Positions 54,764 to 64,000 of a stretch of 64,000 bases of DNA are shown piece after piece. The DNA lies in contig NZ_CP019343.1 of NCBI RefSeq assembly GCF_002117105.1, positions 2,852,001 through 2,916,000 on the forward strand, written 5' to 3'. The notes under the pieces were generated by a model. That model searched no databases. It saw nothing but the letters and a program-made list of their open reading frames with translations, and was not told the origin of the DNA. Made by a program: the position numbers and the translations under genes. This stretch comes from Oceanicoccus sagamiensis (GTDB lineage: Bacteria > Pseudomonadota > Gammaproteobacteria > Pseudomonadales > Dasaniaceae). The number at the start of each line of letters is the position of its first letter. Position 1 is the stretch's first letter.

Positions 54764-55690
54764 CTAGGCGTTAACCACCCGGTTTCTGCCTTCACGCTTG
54801 GCCTGGTAGAGCGCCTTATCGGCACGGCTAAATAGCGTCGCCATATCATCTTCGTCTTCCAGCGTGGCAACACCGACACTCACCGTTACATTGAGCGAGT
54901 TCTCTTCAAAGGTGGTGGTCATATTTTCAATATATTGACGAATACGTTCTGCCACAACCGCGGAGCCATTGGCTTCAGTATTGTTAAGAATTAACACAAA
55001 TTCCTCACCACCAAAACGATAAGCGCGGTAGGCTGCATCGGTTTCGCGGCTGCAAAGTGTCAAAATATGCGCGACATCTTTCAGTACATAATCACCGGCA
55101 GTATGGCCATAGTTGTCATTAATAGTTTTAAATTTATCAATATCAACAACCAGTACCGATAGCGCCTGGTTATGACGTTTGGCCAGCGCCACTTCGCGTT
55201 CAAGCGTATTTTCCAGTGCCATACGGTTGCCGGAACCTGTAAGCGGGTCCCGCAGTGCACTTTGCACGGCTTCACGGTACATCAGGGAATTGCGGATAGG
55301 GCAGATCAGGCAGCCAATCAGCATTTCCAGTAACTGTAATTCTTTTTCACTAAAGCGTTTGCCGCGGCTAAAGGCCACCTCACCCAGTGAGTCTTTATTG
55401 GTGACCAGTTTGTAGTGGCAGTTATGGCGGGCGCCTATGCCAAGCTCAATATTAGAGGTCAGTTTGCTGTTGCGGTAAGTCAGGCTGTCGATGGATAAGG
55501 TGCGCTGCACTTCATCAAAAAATAGTTGCAGAACCAGCGGCAGTTCCAGTGTGGTTTGCAGGATATTGCTGAGCTGGAGGCGTAATTCGGCATGTTGTTC
55601 AACACGAATAGCTTCAGTACGTTTCCGGTTACCCGGTGATTTCGGGGTGGGGAAAGCAACAGTATTTGAACTTTGTACTGTGGTTACCAT
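54764..55690 (-). CDS. Diguanylate cyclase (GGDEF protein with sensory N-terminus)
   Basis: This 308-residue protein is predicted to make cyclic-di-GMP. The N-terminal half (about 1-135) is a GAF-like sensor without membrane helices. The GGDEF domain (about 140-305) has DPLTGSGNRMALENTLER, VLVVDIDKFKTINDNYGHTAGD and the active loop RFGGEEFVLIL. The RxxD sequence upstream (RETD) is followed by AAYRAYRF before GGEEF, three residues more than the usual I-site spacing, because AYR is duplicated. Product inhibition may therefore differ. Confidence 0.85.
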   Translation of the reverse strand: MVTTVQSSNTVAFPTPKSPGNRKRTEAIRVEQHAELRLQLSNILQTTLELPLVLQLFFDEVQRTLSIDSLTYRNSKLTSNIELGIGARHNCHYKLVTNKDSLGEVAFSRGKRFSEKELQLLEMLIGCLICPIRNSLMYREAVQSALRDPLTGSGNRMALENTLEREVALAKRHNQALSVLVVDIDKFKTINDNYGHTAGDYVLKDVAHILTLCSRETDAAYRAYRFGGEEFVLILNNTEANGSAVVAERIRQYIENMTTTFEENSLNVTVSVGVATLEDEDDMATLFSRADKALYQAKREGRNRVVNA

Positions 55691-55994
55691 AACTCTAAAG
55701 CCTCAAAGCATTACTACATATTATCCGGTGGCAGGTATGGCAAAACACACCTGAAACGGTCTACTAAAGGCTAAATAGCGAAAACTGTGCCACAAATCAC
55801 ACTGTCTTATTAAGTCTATGATAAATAAGAGAAAAAATATTAAAGAGGGTTGTGTTTGGGGGCTTGGGCGGCAAAAGCGGCAATGTTTGATTGCCGTCAG
55901 TCAAAGTTCTGCCGCTGGCTTTGCCGCTTTGGTTGATGCTGTCTGTACAGCGGTTTGTGGAAGGTTGCGCGACTCAAATCAGGGCCCGAACACT
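55691..55994. other. Intergenic region upstream of the diguanylate cyclase
   Basis: No supported gene. An 85-codon frame (55818-56075) runs through the REPIN and is not convincing. The region should hold the promoter of the minus-strand cyclase gene, but I see no clear boxes. Confidence 0.4.
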
Positions 55995-56065
55995 GTAGGG
56001 TGGATTGTAATCCACCAGAGTCATACCCAGAGCAGCTGGAACAGGTGGATTACAATCCACCCTAC
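55995..56065. repeat. REPIN-like inverted repeat, copy 5
   Basis: The arms 55995-56016 (core GGTGGATTGTAATCCACC) and 56044-56065 (core GGTGGATTACAATCCACC) are exact complements even though each core has lost its own central symmetry. The paired change (G in one arm, C in the other) indicates that the two arms stay matched with each other. It ends 6 bases before the yciK stop. Confidence 0.9.
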
Positions 56066-56071
56066 CTTAGG

Positions 56072-56833
56072 CTAGCTTTTAGGTTGGGCATCCAGCGCTT
56101 GCCCATTAATGCCCTGGCTATCAGCACCCATCAAATATAGATATAAGGGCATAATCTCTTTGGGTAAGGGATTTACCGAGGGGTCTTCAGCGGGGTAGGC
56201 GGTATGGCGCATCCCGGTATTGGTTGCACCGGGGTTGAGGGAGTTAACCCGGATATTGCTGGTATTGGCGAGTTCATCTGCCAGTGTTTCCATCAGGCCT
56301 TCGGTGGCGAATTTCGAGATGGCATAAGGTCCCCAGTAAGCACGTCCTTTGCGGCCAACACTGGAAGCGGTAAAAATAATCGAAGCGTCCGGGGATTTTT
56401 CCATCAGTGGCAGCAGGGCTTGAGTCATCATAAAGGGGGCATTGGCATTAATCTGCATCACCTCCAGCCATTCTTCACTATCAGTTTGGGCTATCGGTTT
56501 GCGGTCACCCAAAATACTGGCGTTATGCAATAAACCATCGAGTTGGCCAAACTCCTGCTCCAGAGTGTCATGCAGATCGTGGTAATCTTTCATCACCGCA
56601 CCGCCCAGATGGATAGGGTAAATGGCAGCCTGCGGATAGCCGGCATGTTCAATTTCGTCATAGACCGCTTCGAGTTTCTCGATGGTTTTACCCACCAGAA
56701 TCACCGTTGCTCCATAGGCGGCGAAGGTAATGGCAGCGCAGCGGCCAATGCCATCGCCGGCACCGGTTACCAGAATGATACGGCCTGTTAACAGATCATC
56801 AGGGGCTTGATAGAGGTGGGGGGTGTCGGACAT
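56072..56833 (-). CDS. yciK: SDR-family oxidoreductase YciK
   Basis: This 253-residue short-chain dehydrogenase has a complete NAD(P) motif VTGAGDGIGRC (about residue 22), NASIL and catalytic S...YAISK (SSVGRKGRAYWGPYAISKFA). The opening YQAPDDLLTGRIILVTGAG is the YciK signature. Its substrate is unknown. It is the last gene of mtaD-ubiG-gph-yciK, 32 bases after gph, an order found in pseudomonads and relatives. Confidence 0.9.
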   Translation of the reverse strand: MSDTPHLYQAPDDLLTGRIILVTGAGDGIGRCAAITFAAYGATVILVGKTIEKLEAVYDEIEHAGYPQAAIYPIHLGGAVMKDYHDLHDTLEQEFGQLDGLLHNASILGDRKPIAQTDSEEWLEVMQINANAPFMMTQALLPLMEKSPDASIIFTASSVGRKGRAYWGPYAISKFATEGLMETLADELANTSNIRVNSLNPGATNTGMRHTAYPAEDPSVNPLPKEIMPLYLYLMGADSQGINGQALDAQPKS

Positions 56834-56865
56834 GGTGATTACCGTTATCGATGGACAGTGGTGGA

Positions 56866-57537
56866 TTAAAAGTGTTGGATTAATAAGGCCTGAATCTCAT
56901 CGGCGTGATCGACATAAAAGTCCGCCTGCCAGTTTTCCGCAGGATCATCCGCTTCTATATAGCCATAGTTAACCGCCATAGTTTTCATATCGGCATTTTT
57001 TCCAGCCTCTATATCACGGCGATGATCACCAATATAGAGCGTCTGTTGCGCTTCGCAGCCGATGTGTTCGCAGGCTAGCAACAGTGGTTCCGGGTCTGGC
57101 TTGGTATGGGTGACGTCATCCGGGCAGACCAATGCGCTGCAACGCTCGCTCAATAGCAAGTCCCTGAGAATGGGCTCGGCATAGAGGCGTGGCTTATTGG
57201 TGACAATGCCCCAGGGGATGTTGTTGGACTCCAGCCATAGCAACAATTCATGCATGCCGGGGAATAGCGAGGTTTCGACGCTAAGGTGCTGGCCGTATAG
57301 CTCCAGTAACTCCAGTCGTAAGGCTTCAAAGCCGTCATCGCCTTCTTGCAGCTCAAACGCCAGAGTGATCAGGGCTCTGGCACCGTGTGAGACCGTTTCG
57401 CGAATAGCGCTATAGGGCAGTTCAGCTTTACCGTGGCGCTCTAATAACAGATTAACCACCACGGCAAAATCTGGCGCGGTATCAATGAGCGTGCCGTCCA
57501 GGTCAAAGAGTACGGCTTGTAGTGCGGTGCTTGTCAT
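56866..57537 (-). CDS. gph: Phosphoglycolate phosphatase (HAD family)
   Basis: This 223-residue HAD hydrolase has motif I FDLDGTLIDTAPDF (nucleophile and acid Asp), motif II in GIVTNKP and motif IV YIGDHRRDIEAGKNAD. Gph removes phosphate from 2-phosphoglycolate, a by-product of DNA repair. In the ubiG-gph order of pseudomonads the enzyme may also act on other sugar phosphates (the MupP activity in peptidoglycan recycling), so substrate is not certain. It lies 11 bases after ubiG. Confidence 0.88.
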   Translation of the reverse strand: MTSTALQAVLFDLDGTLIDTAPDFAVVVNLLLERHGKAELPYSAIRETVSHGARALITLAFELQEGDDGFEALRLELLELYGQHLSVETSLFPGMHELLLWLESNNIPWGIVTNKPRLYAEPILRDLLLSERCSALVCPDDVTHTKPDPEPLLLACEHIGCEAQQTLYIGDHRRDIEAGKNADMKTMAVNYGYIEADDPAENWQADFYVDHADEIQALLIQHF

Positions 57538-57548
57538 AAAAAAGTCGC

Positions 57549-58259
57549 TTACAGAGGTTTGCGGGTATGGACTAAATAATTAACATCGATATCGTCATCG
57601 TTAAGTCGGTAGTGTTTACTCAGGGGGTTATAGGTCATCCCTGTGATATCCTGCATCTGTAAACCCGCTTCACGAACCCATTGCCCCAACTCAGAAGGCT
57701 TAATAAATTTATCGTAATCGTGGGTGCCCTTGGGCAGTAGCTTCAATAAATACTCAGCACCAATAATACTAAATAAGTACGACTTGGGATTGCGGTTAAT
57801 GGTAGAAAAATACAGGTCTCCACCGGGGCGTACCAAGGTAGCGCAGGCCTTAATCACCGAGCCTGGGTCAGGCACATGTTCCAGCATTTCCAAGCAGGTC
57901 ACTATATCGTATTGGCCAGCCTCTACCGCGGCTAAATCTTCGGCGGTGCTCTGTCGGTAATTTACCTTTACGCCCGATTCCAGTTGGTGCAATTTGGCCA
58001 CGGATAAAGGTGCTTTGCCCATATCAATACCGCTAACCGTCGCACCGCGCTGGGCCATGGCTTCACATAAAATACCGCCGCCGCAACCTACATCCAATAG
58101 CGTTTTGCCTGCCACCGGTGAGCGCAGGTCAATATAGTTTGAGCGCAACGGGTTAATCTCATGCAGTGGTTTAAATTCACTGTTTTTATCCCACCAGCGG
58201 CTGGCCAGGGCTTCAAACTTGGCGATTTCCGCGGGATCTACATTGGCTGAGGCTGTCAC
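57549..58259 (-). CDS. ubiG: Ubiquinone O-methyltransferase UbiG
   Basis: This 236-residue SAM-dependent methyltransferase carries out both O-methylations of coenzyme Q. The AdoMet loop is [20 protein letters not shown] (about residue 55). Further blocks are [38 protein letters not shown] and [13 protein letters not shown], and [13 protein letters not shown] at the end. It lies 19 bases after mtaD and upstream of gph on the minus strand. Confidence 0.94.
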   Translation of the reverse strand: MTASANVDPAEIAKFEALASRWWDKNSEFKPLHEINPLRSNYIDLRSPVAGKTLLDVGCGGGILCEAMAQRGATVSGIDMGKAPLSVAKLHQLESGVKVNYRQSTAEDLAAVEAGQYDIVTCLEMLEHVPDPGSVIKACATLVRPGGDLYFSTINRNPKSYLFSIIGAEYLLKLLPKGTHDYDKFIKPSELGQWVREAGLQMQDITGMTYNPLSKHYRLNDDDIDVNYLVHTRKPL

Positions 58260-58278
58260 TTGGCTTACCTTTTACTAA

Positions 58279-59616
58279 TCAGTGTTTGGTGGTGATAATT
58301 TTATCGCGCCAGTTTTGAGCTTTTGCGACGATTTCCGGAATATCCAGATTGGCCGGTTGTCGGTCGGCCAGTACCTGTTGCCCGTGAATCCAGCTATGGG
58401 TGACATGGTGGCCGCAGGCGGTATAGACCAATTGGGAGATCGGTTCATAAACCGGCTGTAGCTCAATAGCGCTAAAATCTATGGCAATAATATCCGCCTG
58501 CTTGCCAACTTCCAATGAACCCAGTTTCGTATCCATGGATAAAGCTTTGGCGCCACCCAATGTTGCGGCCTCCAAAGCCTGCCAATCAGCCAGTGCAGAG
58601 GCATCCGCTGAAACCGCCTTAGCCAATAGGGCCGCTGTGCGCATTTCTGCAAACATATCGAGGCCGTTGTTACTAGCCGCGCCATCTGTACCCAGCGCAA
58701 TGGTAATACCGTCTTCAGCCAATACTTTCACCGGGCAGAAACCACTGGCCAGTTTTAAGTTCGATTGCGGGCAGTGAATCACTGAGGCGCCGCTGGCTTT
58801 AACAATGGCAATATCCTCTTCAGTGAGTGCAGTCATATGCACTAGCTGGGTTTTGGGGCCGAGTATGCCGAGCTCGTTCAGTCGGGCAATAGGGCGCTGG
58901 CCATACAGTTTAAGGTCGTCATCGACTTCCTGCTGGGTTTCATGGACATGGATATGGATACTGATATCCAGCTCCGCCGCTAACATGCTGACTTTCTGTA
59001 GGCCTTCATCGCTAACCGTATAGGGAGCATGGGGGCCAAATACCACATCAACCAGCTCACTGTGTTTAAAGTCGTCCCTTACCGCCAGACCTTTTTCAAT
59101 ATAGTTGCTTGGGTCCTGGCCCCAAATGGTGGGGAAGTTAAAGATCGGGAAGGCAATTTGTGCCCTGATACCGGCTTCGCTGGCAACTTTTGCCACCACA
59201 TTGGGAAAGAAGTACATATCACTAAAGGTGGTTGTGCCTGAGCGCAGCATCTCTGCCACCGCTAGCTGAGTGCCATCGCGGACAAATTCCTCGCTGACCC
59301 ATTGGCCCTCGGCCGGCCAGATAAATTCCTCCAGCCAGGTTTGTAATGGCTGGTCATCGGCCATACCGCGAAACAGGCTCATGGCGGCATGGCCATGGGC
59401 ATTGATTAGCCCAGGGGTTAGCGCATGTTCCGGTAGATCGATACCGTAATTGGCATCAAAGCGGGCCATGGCTTCGTCTTTCGGCAGGATGGCAATAATA
59501 GTGCCGCCGTCGATAGCGATACTGTGGTTTTCCAGTACCGTTTTGGCGGGCCTGACAGGAATAATCCAGCGCGCGCTGATTAAAGTATCGATCGTTTGAG
59601 GTGTTTGATGGCTCAT
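58279..59616 (-). CDS. mtaD: Methylthioadenosine/S-adenosylhomocysteine deaminase (TRZ/ATZ family)
   Basis: This 445-residue amidohydrolase has metal ligands in GLINAHGHAAMSLFRG, HIHVHETQQE, LVHMTAL and ALGTDGAASNN. It deaminates MTA or SAH, by-products of SAM use, which suits its position before ubiG. The ATG at 59616 (MSHQTPQTIDTLISARWIIP) is family-like; 21 upstream codons in frame are not. It is divergent from gyrA. Confidence 0.9.
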   Translation of the reverse strand: MSHQTPQTIDTLISARWIIPVRPAKTVLENHSIAIDGGTIIAILPKDEAMARFDANYGIDLPEHALTPGLINAHGHAAMSLFRGMADDQPLQTWLEEFIWPAEGQWVSEEFVRDGTQLAVAEMLRSGTTTFSDMYFFPNVVAKVASEAGIRAQIAFPIFNFPTIWGQDPSNYIEKGLAVRDDFKHSELVDVVFGPHAPYTVSDEGLQKVSMLAAELDISIHIHVHETQQEVDDDLKLYGQRPIARLNELGILGPKTQLVHMTALTEEDIAIVKASGASVIHCPQSNLKLASGFCPVKVLAEDGITIALGTDGAASNNGLDMFAEMRTAALLAKAVSADASALADWQALEAATLGGAKALSMDTKLGSLEVGKQADIIAIDFSAIELQPVYEPISQLVYTACGHHVTHSWIHGQQVLADRQPANLDIPEIVAKAQNWRDKIITTKH

Positions 59617-59739
59617 AGAAACGCTGAAATATTGTCTGGATTTTTGTGTGCTGGCGAGTATAACCGGATTCCTTGACAATTGCCCTTTATCGGCTGGAAA
59701 AAGAAGCTATTTAAGGGCGATTTAAGCGGATTAGAACTG

Positions 59740-59767
59740 TCGATATCGTATTGATTTATGGTATGAT
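59740..59767 (+). promoter_or_regulatory. Candidate gyrA promoter (extended -10)
   Basis: TATGAT at 59762-59767 is directly preceded by TGG, the extended -10 form. A weak -35 TCGATA lies at 59740-59745 with a 16-base spacer. The leader to gyrA would be about 125 bases. A perfect TTGACA at 59673 lacks a -10 at normal distance. Confidence 0.45.
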
Positions 59768-59898
59768 TTTGCCCTTGTTCAGGCAGCACTTTCAGCAGGG
59801 AAGTGATAGATAATTGCTGGTGTAACACCTGGCATAATAATGACAAACAAACGCCTTAAAACTGATCAAATCCAAAATAATTAGGAATGCCATTCCCT

Positions 59899-62544
59899 AT
59901 GGGTGAATCAACCGATATTGCAAGCAATGAAATCCTTCCGGTTAACATCGAAGATGAGCTAAAACAGTCTTATCTTGATTATTCCATGAGCGTTATTGTC
60001 GGCCGAGCCTTGCCCGATGTGCGCGATGGTTTGAAGCCCGTTCACCGTCGTGTGTTATTCGCCATGAGCGAACTCAATAACGATTGGAACAAAGGCTATA
60101 AAAAATCAGCCCGTGTGGTCGGCGATGTGATTGGTAAATACCACCCGCACGGTGATTCTGCGGTGTATGAGACGATTGTTCGTATGGCACAGCCGTTTTC
60201 GCTGCGCTATATGCTGGTAGACGGACAGGGTAACTTTGGTTCCGTCGATGGTGATTCAGCGGCGGCTATGCGTTATACCGAAATCCGCATGCGTAAGATT
60301 GCCCACGAAATTCTGGCCGATCTTGATAAAGAAACCGTGGATTGGGTGCCTAACTACGATGGCACTGAGATGATCCCGGCGGTTATGCCCACCAAAATAC
60401 CCAATCTACTGGTGAATGGTTCTTCCGGTATCGCGGTTGGTATGGCGACCAATATCCCGCCACATAACCTTAATGAAGTCGTTACCGGCTGTTTAGCCCT
60501 GATCGACAACCCCGATATCACCATCGACGAATTGATGGAGCATATTCCAGGCCCTGATTTCCCCACCGCGGCCATTATCAATGGTCGTGCGGGTATCTTG
60601 CAGGCCTACCGCACCGGCAAAGGCCGTATTTATATTCGCGCTCGGGCGGAAGTGATTAGCAACGAAAAAACCAACAAAGATACGATTATCATCAACGAGA
60701 TTCCTTATCAGGTAAACAAGGCTCGTTTGATTGAAAAAATTGCCGAGCTGGTTAAAGAGAAAAAGATCGAAGGTATTGCCGAGCTGCGCGATGAGTCTGA
60801 TAAAGACGGTATGCGTATAGTGATCGAAATGAAGCGCGGCGAAATGGGCGATGTCTGCCTGAACAACCTCTACGCTCAAACCCAGTTAGAAAATGTCTTC
60901 GGTATTAATATTGTGGCGCTGGTTGATGGCCAGCCCCGCTTATTGAACTTAAAAGAATTGTTAGAGTACTTTGTACTGCACCGTCGTGAAGTGGTCACAC
61001 GCCGTACCGTTTACCTGTTAAGAAAAGCCCGCGAGCGTGGCCATATTCTGGAAGGTCTGGCGGTGGCGATTTCCAATATCGATGAAATGATCGAATTGAT
61101 TAAATCCTCCGATACAACCGCAGAAGCCAAAGAAAAATTGTCTGCCCGAAGCTGGGAACCCGGCGAAGTGATGGGTATGTTAGAGCGTGCCGGAGCGGGT
61201 GATTTACAAGCAGCAGCTTCTCGCCCTGAAGATTTGGCGGAAGGTTTCGGTTTTATCGATGGCAAATACAACCTGTCACCGGTTCAGGTGCAAGCCATTC
61301 TCGATATGCGCTTACAGAAACTGACCGGCCTTGAGCATGAAAAACTGCTAAAGGAATACCAGGAAAAACTCGACGAAATTACCGAATACCTAAGCATATT
61401 GGCGGATGCCCTTAAGCTAATGGGTATTATCCGCGAAGAACTACAACTGGTTGTTGATGAATACGGTGATGAGCGTCGCTCTGAAATTATCGAGTCACAG
61501 CGCGATTTGACCGAAGAAGACCTGATTACCGAAGAAGACCGAGTGGTGACTATCTCTAACGGTGGTTACGCCAAAACTCAGGCCCTTAGTGATTACCAGG
61601 CCCAGCGTCGCGGCGGTATGGGTAAGTCAGCAACAGCGGTTAAAGATGAAGATTTTGTAGAGCATCTGATTATTGCCAGTACCCACGATACGATTTTGTG
61701 TTTCTCCAATGTGGGCAAAGTGTATTGGCTCAAAGTTTTCCATATTCCTCTGGCCGGACGTAATGCACGGGGCCGTCCAATGGTTAATTTATTGCCATTG
61801 GAAGAGGGTGAGCGTATTACCTCGATTATGCCAGTCAGTGAATATACTGAAGGCCACTATATCTTTATGGCTACCGCTAACGGTACCGTTAAGAAAACAG
61901 CCCTCACTGATTTTGCCCGCCAGCGTAGCGTAGGTTTACGTGCACTGGAACTGGAAGAAGGCGATGTACTGATCGGTACCGAAGTCACCACCGGTGATTG
62001 CGATGTGATGCTGTTTAGCTCCGCGGGTAAAGCGGTGCGCTTTAACGAAAACGATGTGCGTGCTATGGGCCGTACCGCCAAAGGTGTTCGTGGTATTCGC
62101 CTTGAAGACGGTCAGAAAATGATTTCCTTGCTAGTGCCCAAAGACGGTGGTCGGATGCTATCAGTCTCTGTTAATGGCTATGGTAAGCGCACCGAGTTTA
62201 CCGAGTTTGCTACTAAAGGCCGTGGTAACAAGGGTATGATCTTTATGCAGGCTTCTGAGCGTAACGGCGATATCGTCGGTGCGGTACAGGTGTTTGATGG
62301 CGATGAACTGATGATGATCTCTGACCAAGGCACTATGGTGCGTACCCGTACTGATGAGATTTCAGTGCTGGGTCGTAATACCCAGGGCGTGCGCGTTATT
62401 CGCTTGAAAGAAGGTGAGCATGTGGTGGGTGTTGAGCGTATCGACGAGCCTGATGAAGTCGCTATTATAGAAGAAGACGCTGAATCTGGGGAAGTAAGTG
62501 CCAGCCCTGCTAGTGATGCCGGTGAAAGCTCGCCAGAAGAATAA
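59899..62544 (+). CDS. gyrA: DNA gyrase subunit A
   Basis: This 881-residue gyrase A subunit has [20 protein letters not shown] at the start, catalytic Tyr126 (MRYTEIRM) and the quinolone-resistance region [16 protein letters not shown]. The positions equal to E. coli S83 and D87 are S87 and E91; Glu there is natural in some genera. The C-terminal pinwheel domain begins near residue 530 and has [10 protein letters not shown], the GyrA box. The ATG at 59899 is preferred; the ATG 12 bases earlier sits directly on the AGGA ribosome-binding site. It ends with an acidic Ser/Glu tail. Confidence 0.96.
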   Translation: MGESTDIASNEILPVNIEDELKQSYLDYSMSVIVGRALPDVRDGLKPVHRRVLFAMSELNNDWNKGYKKSARVVGDVIGKYHPHGDSAVYETIVRMAQPFSLRYMLVDGQGNFGSVDGDSAAAMRYTEIRMRKIAHEILADLDKETVDWVPNYDGTEMIPAVMPTKIPNLLVNGSSGIAVGMATNIPPHNLNEVVTGCLALIDNPDITIDELMEHIPGPDFPTAAIINGRAGILQAYRTGKGRIYIRARAEVISNEKTNKDTIIINEIPYQVNKARLIEKIAELVKEKKIEGIAELRDESDKDGMRIVIEMKRGEMGDVCLNNLYAQTQLENVFGINIVALVDGQPRLLNLKELLEYFVLHRREVVTRRTVYLLRKARERGHILEGLAVAISNIDEMIELIKSSDTTAEAKEKLSARSWEPGEVMGMLERAGAGDLQAAASRPEDLAEGFGFIDGKYNLSPVQVQAILDMRLQKLTGLEHEKLLKEYQEKLDEITEYLSILADALKLMGIIREELQLVVDEYGDERRSEIIESQRDLTEEDLITEEDRVVTISNGGYAKTQALSDYQAQRRGGMGKSATAVKDEDFVEHLIIASTHDTILCFSNVGKVYWLKVFHIPLAGRNARGRPMVNLLPLEEGERITSIMPVSEYTEGHYIFMATANGTVKKTALTDFARQRSVGLRALELEEGDVLIGTEVTTGDCDVMLFSSAGKAVRFNENDVRAMGRTAKGVRGIRLEDGQKMISLLVPKDGGRMLSVSVNGYGKRTEFTEFATKGRGNKGMIFMQASERNGDIVGAVQVFDGDELMMISDQGTMVRTRTDEISVLGRNTQGVRVIRLKEGEHVVGVERIDEPDEVAIIEEDAESGEVSASPASDAGESSPEE

Positions 62545-62578
62545 AGTATTAAGGCTTTATTCTAGCAATAGTTCCAGT

Positions 62579-62625
62579 AACGTCAGGCACCTTTTCCTAA
62601 GGTTCAGGCCTGACGTTCTGTTTTT
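62579..62625 (+). terminator. Terminator after gyrA
   Basis: A perfect 10-pair stem AACGTCAGGC (62579-62588) / GCCTGACGTT (62608-62617) encloses a smaller inner stem ACCTT/AAGGT (62589-62593 with 62599-62603). It is followed after 3 bases by five T. It separates gyrA from serC, which begins 17 bases later. Confidence 0.85.
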
Positions 62626-62641
62626 AAAAGAGGTTGATTGA

Positions 62642-63718
62642 ATGTCCCGTAAATATAATTTTTGTGCAGGCCCTGCTGCATTACCTGAAGCTGTTTTACA
62701 ACAAGCCGCCGCTGAGCTGGTTGATTACCAGAGTGCTGGTTTATCGATTATGGAAATGAGCCACCGTTCACCCGAGATTGTGGCAATAGCTGAAAAAGCC
62801 GAAGCGGATTTTCGTGAGTTATTAGATATTTCTAATGATTACGCAGTATTGTTTTTACAAGGTGGGGCCAGCACACAGTTTGCCTCTGTGCCGCTGAACT
62901 TATTGGGCGATAAAACCGCCGCCGATTATGTTAATACCGGGCAGTGGTCTAAAAAAGCCATCAAAGAAGCCAAGCGCTTTGCCGATGTTAACGTGGTGGC
63001 CAGCTCAGAAGATAGCAACTTTACCTCCATCCCTGCTTTTGATAGCTGGAACCTAAATAAAGATGCCGCCTATTTACACTACACCCCTAACGAAACGATT
63101 GGTGGTGTTGAATTTATGTGGACGCCGGAAGTTGATGTGCCGTTAGTGGCCGATATGTCTTCAACCATTTTATCGCGCCCCATTGATGTGAATCAGTTTG
63201 GTGTTATCTATGCCGGTGCGCAAAAGAATATTGGCCCAGCTGGCCTAACCATTGCGATTGTTCGCAAGGATTTATTAGGCAAGTCCAGCTCCCATTGCCC
63301 AACCATGTTGGATTACCAGACCGCGGCTGATAATGACTCCATGTATAACACTCCGCCGACTTACGGTATGTATCTGGCTGGTTTGGTGTTCCAGTGGTTA
63401 AAAGATCAGGGTGGTTTGGCCGCGATCGAAACCATTAATTGTCGTAAAGCGGATAAATTATATCACTTTATTGATACCAGCGACTTTTACGCCAACCCGG
63501 TTGAAGTGGCCAGTCGTTCATTAATGAATGTCCCCTTCACTCTGGCTAACGCCGATTTGGATAAGCAGTTTTTGGCGGAATCAGAACAAGCCGGTATGCT
63601 AAACCTTAAAGGTCATCGCAGTGTCGGTGGTATGCGCGCGAGTATTTATAACGCGGTACCGGAAGCGGCTGTCGATGCCCTGATCGACTTTATGAAAGAC
63701 TTTGAATCAAGAGCCTAA
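62642..63718 (+). CDS. serC: Phosphoserine aminotransferase
   Basis: This 358-residue PLP enzyme makes phosphoserine for serine and also works in vitamin B6 synthesis. The opening is YNFCAGPAALPEAVLQQ, with MEMSHRSPE, FLQGGASTQFASVP and the PLP lysine in VIYAGAQKNIGPAGLT. AGAGGTTGATTGA precedes the ATG. pheA follows 5 bases after the stop in the usual gyrA-serC-pheA order. Confidence 0.96.
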   Translation: MSRKYNFCAGPAALPEAVLQQAAAELVDYQSAGLSIMEMSHRSPEIVAIAEKAEADFRELLDISNDYAVLFLQGGASTQFASVPLNLLGDKTAADYVNTGQWSKKAIKEAKRFADVNVVASSEDSNFTSIPAFDSWNLNKDAAYLHYTPNETIGGVEFMWTPEVDVPLVADMSSTILSRPIDVNQFGVIYAGAQKNIGPAGLTIAIVRKDLLGKSSSHCPTMLDYQTAADNDSMYNTPPTYGMYLAGLVFQWLKDQGGLAAIETINCRKADKLYHFIDTSDFYANPVEVASRSLMNVPFTLANADLDKQFLAESEQAGMLNLKGHRSVGGMRASIYNAVPEAAVDALIDFMKDFESRA

Positions 63719-63723
63719 ACGCC

Positions 63724-64000
63724 ATGTCAGAGAATAAGGACTTAGACCAGCTGCGTCAGGAAATCGATACTATCGATACGCAGATTCACCAACTACTTAA
63801 TCAGCGCGCAGAGTGTGCTGAGCGCGTAGCAGAAACCAAGTTGCGAGAATTTGGTGCTGAAAATGGTGAAGGGGATTTATCTCGGGTTATGTTCTATCGC
63901 CCTGAGCGGGAAGCTCAGGTGCTGCGTAAAGTGATTGATCGTAATAGCGGGCCACTGGAAGGTAAAACCGTTGCCCGCATCTTCCGTGAAATTATGTCGG
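63724..64000 (+). CDS. pheA: Bifunctional chorismate mutase/prephenate dehydratase, N-terminal part
   Basis: The first 92 codons (MSENKDLDQLRQEIDTIDTQ...) form an AroQ-type chorismate mutase domain: LRQEIDTIDTQIHQLLNQRA, with RPEREAQVLRKVI further on and the FREIMS helix at the window edge. The prephenate dehydratase and ACT parts lie outside. It starts 5 bases after serC, as in pseudomonads and relatives, and leads toward phenylalanine. Confidence 0.92.
   Translation, partial: MSENKDLDQLRQEIDTIDTQIHQLLNQRAECAERVAETKLREFGAENGEGDLSRVMFYRPEREAQVLRKVIDRNSGPLEGKTVARIFREIMS

Noticed and set aside
55818-56075. 85-codon open frame
   Set aside because: It reads through the REPIN repeat and has no ribosome-binding site or family resemblance.
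59673-59678. TTGACA as the gyrA -35 box
   Set aside because: No -10-like sequence lies 15-19 bases downstream; the extended -10 at 59762 is a better candidate.

Overview
This 64 kb stretch comes from a Gammaproteobacterium, most likely a marine one of the Cellvibrionales/Spongiibacteraceae kind. That placement is inferred from gene order and protein character, not from a search. The orders map-glnD-dapC-nth, rpsB-tsf-pyrH-frr-uppS-cdsA-dxr-rseP-bamA-ompH-lpxD-fabZ-lpxA-lpxB-rnhB-dnaE-accA-tilS, rnm-yciO-scpA-scpB-rluB and mtaD-ubiG-gph-yciK // gyrA-serC-pheA are all typical of that class.

Layout. 1-920 (minus): start of a chemotaxis cluster (cheA start, cheY-like regulator, STAS protein). 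1170-6580 (minus): nitrogen signalling, lysine/DAP synthesis, base-excision repair and methionine aminopeptidase. 7228-28624 (plus): a very long housekeeping run covering translation, UMP and isoprenoid synthesis, phospholipid, outer-membrane assembly, lipid A, replication, fatty-acid synthesis and tRNA-Ile lysidine. 28625-33990: a lipoprotein, gltX and a FimV-like protein.

34079-43517: a tRNA-Ala(GGC) gene followed by an integrated island of about 9.3 kb. The last 33 bases of the tRNA are repeated at the far end, and the C-terminal stump of a tyrosine integrase lies just inside the tRNA. The island carries an XRE/MntA/HepT toxin-antitoxin operon at the left end, a Phd/VapC pair at the right end, and between them an RND efflux pump with adaptor, a LysE-type exporter, an OsmC-type protein and an unknown protein. 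It also holds a perfect 44-base palindrome.

44041-49814: an accessory-looking mix. It includes a periplasmic solute-binding protein, a small repetitive charged periplasmic protein, small conserved unknowns, and a gene carrying the complete sequence fingerprint of a halohydrin dehalogenase, which I consider the most interesting single gene here. It lies tail to tail with pdxJ, followed by a periplasmic cyclophilin, an SH3/coiled-coil protein and a VC0807-like membrane protein. 49968-54250: rnm-yciO-scpA-scpB-rluB. 54278-59616: an unknown membrane-anchored protein, a diguanylate cyclase and the yciK-gph-ubiG-mtaD operon (minus). 59899-64000: gyrA, serC and the start of pheA.

Five copies of one REPIN-like inverted repeat (core GGTGGATTATAATCCACC) lie between genes. 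Two of them supply the stop codon of the gene before them (lpxB and rnm). No rRNA genes, complete insertion sequences or CRISPR arrays were seen.
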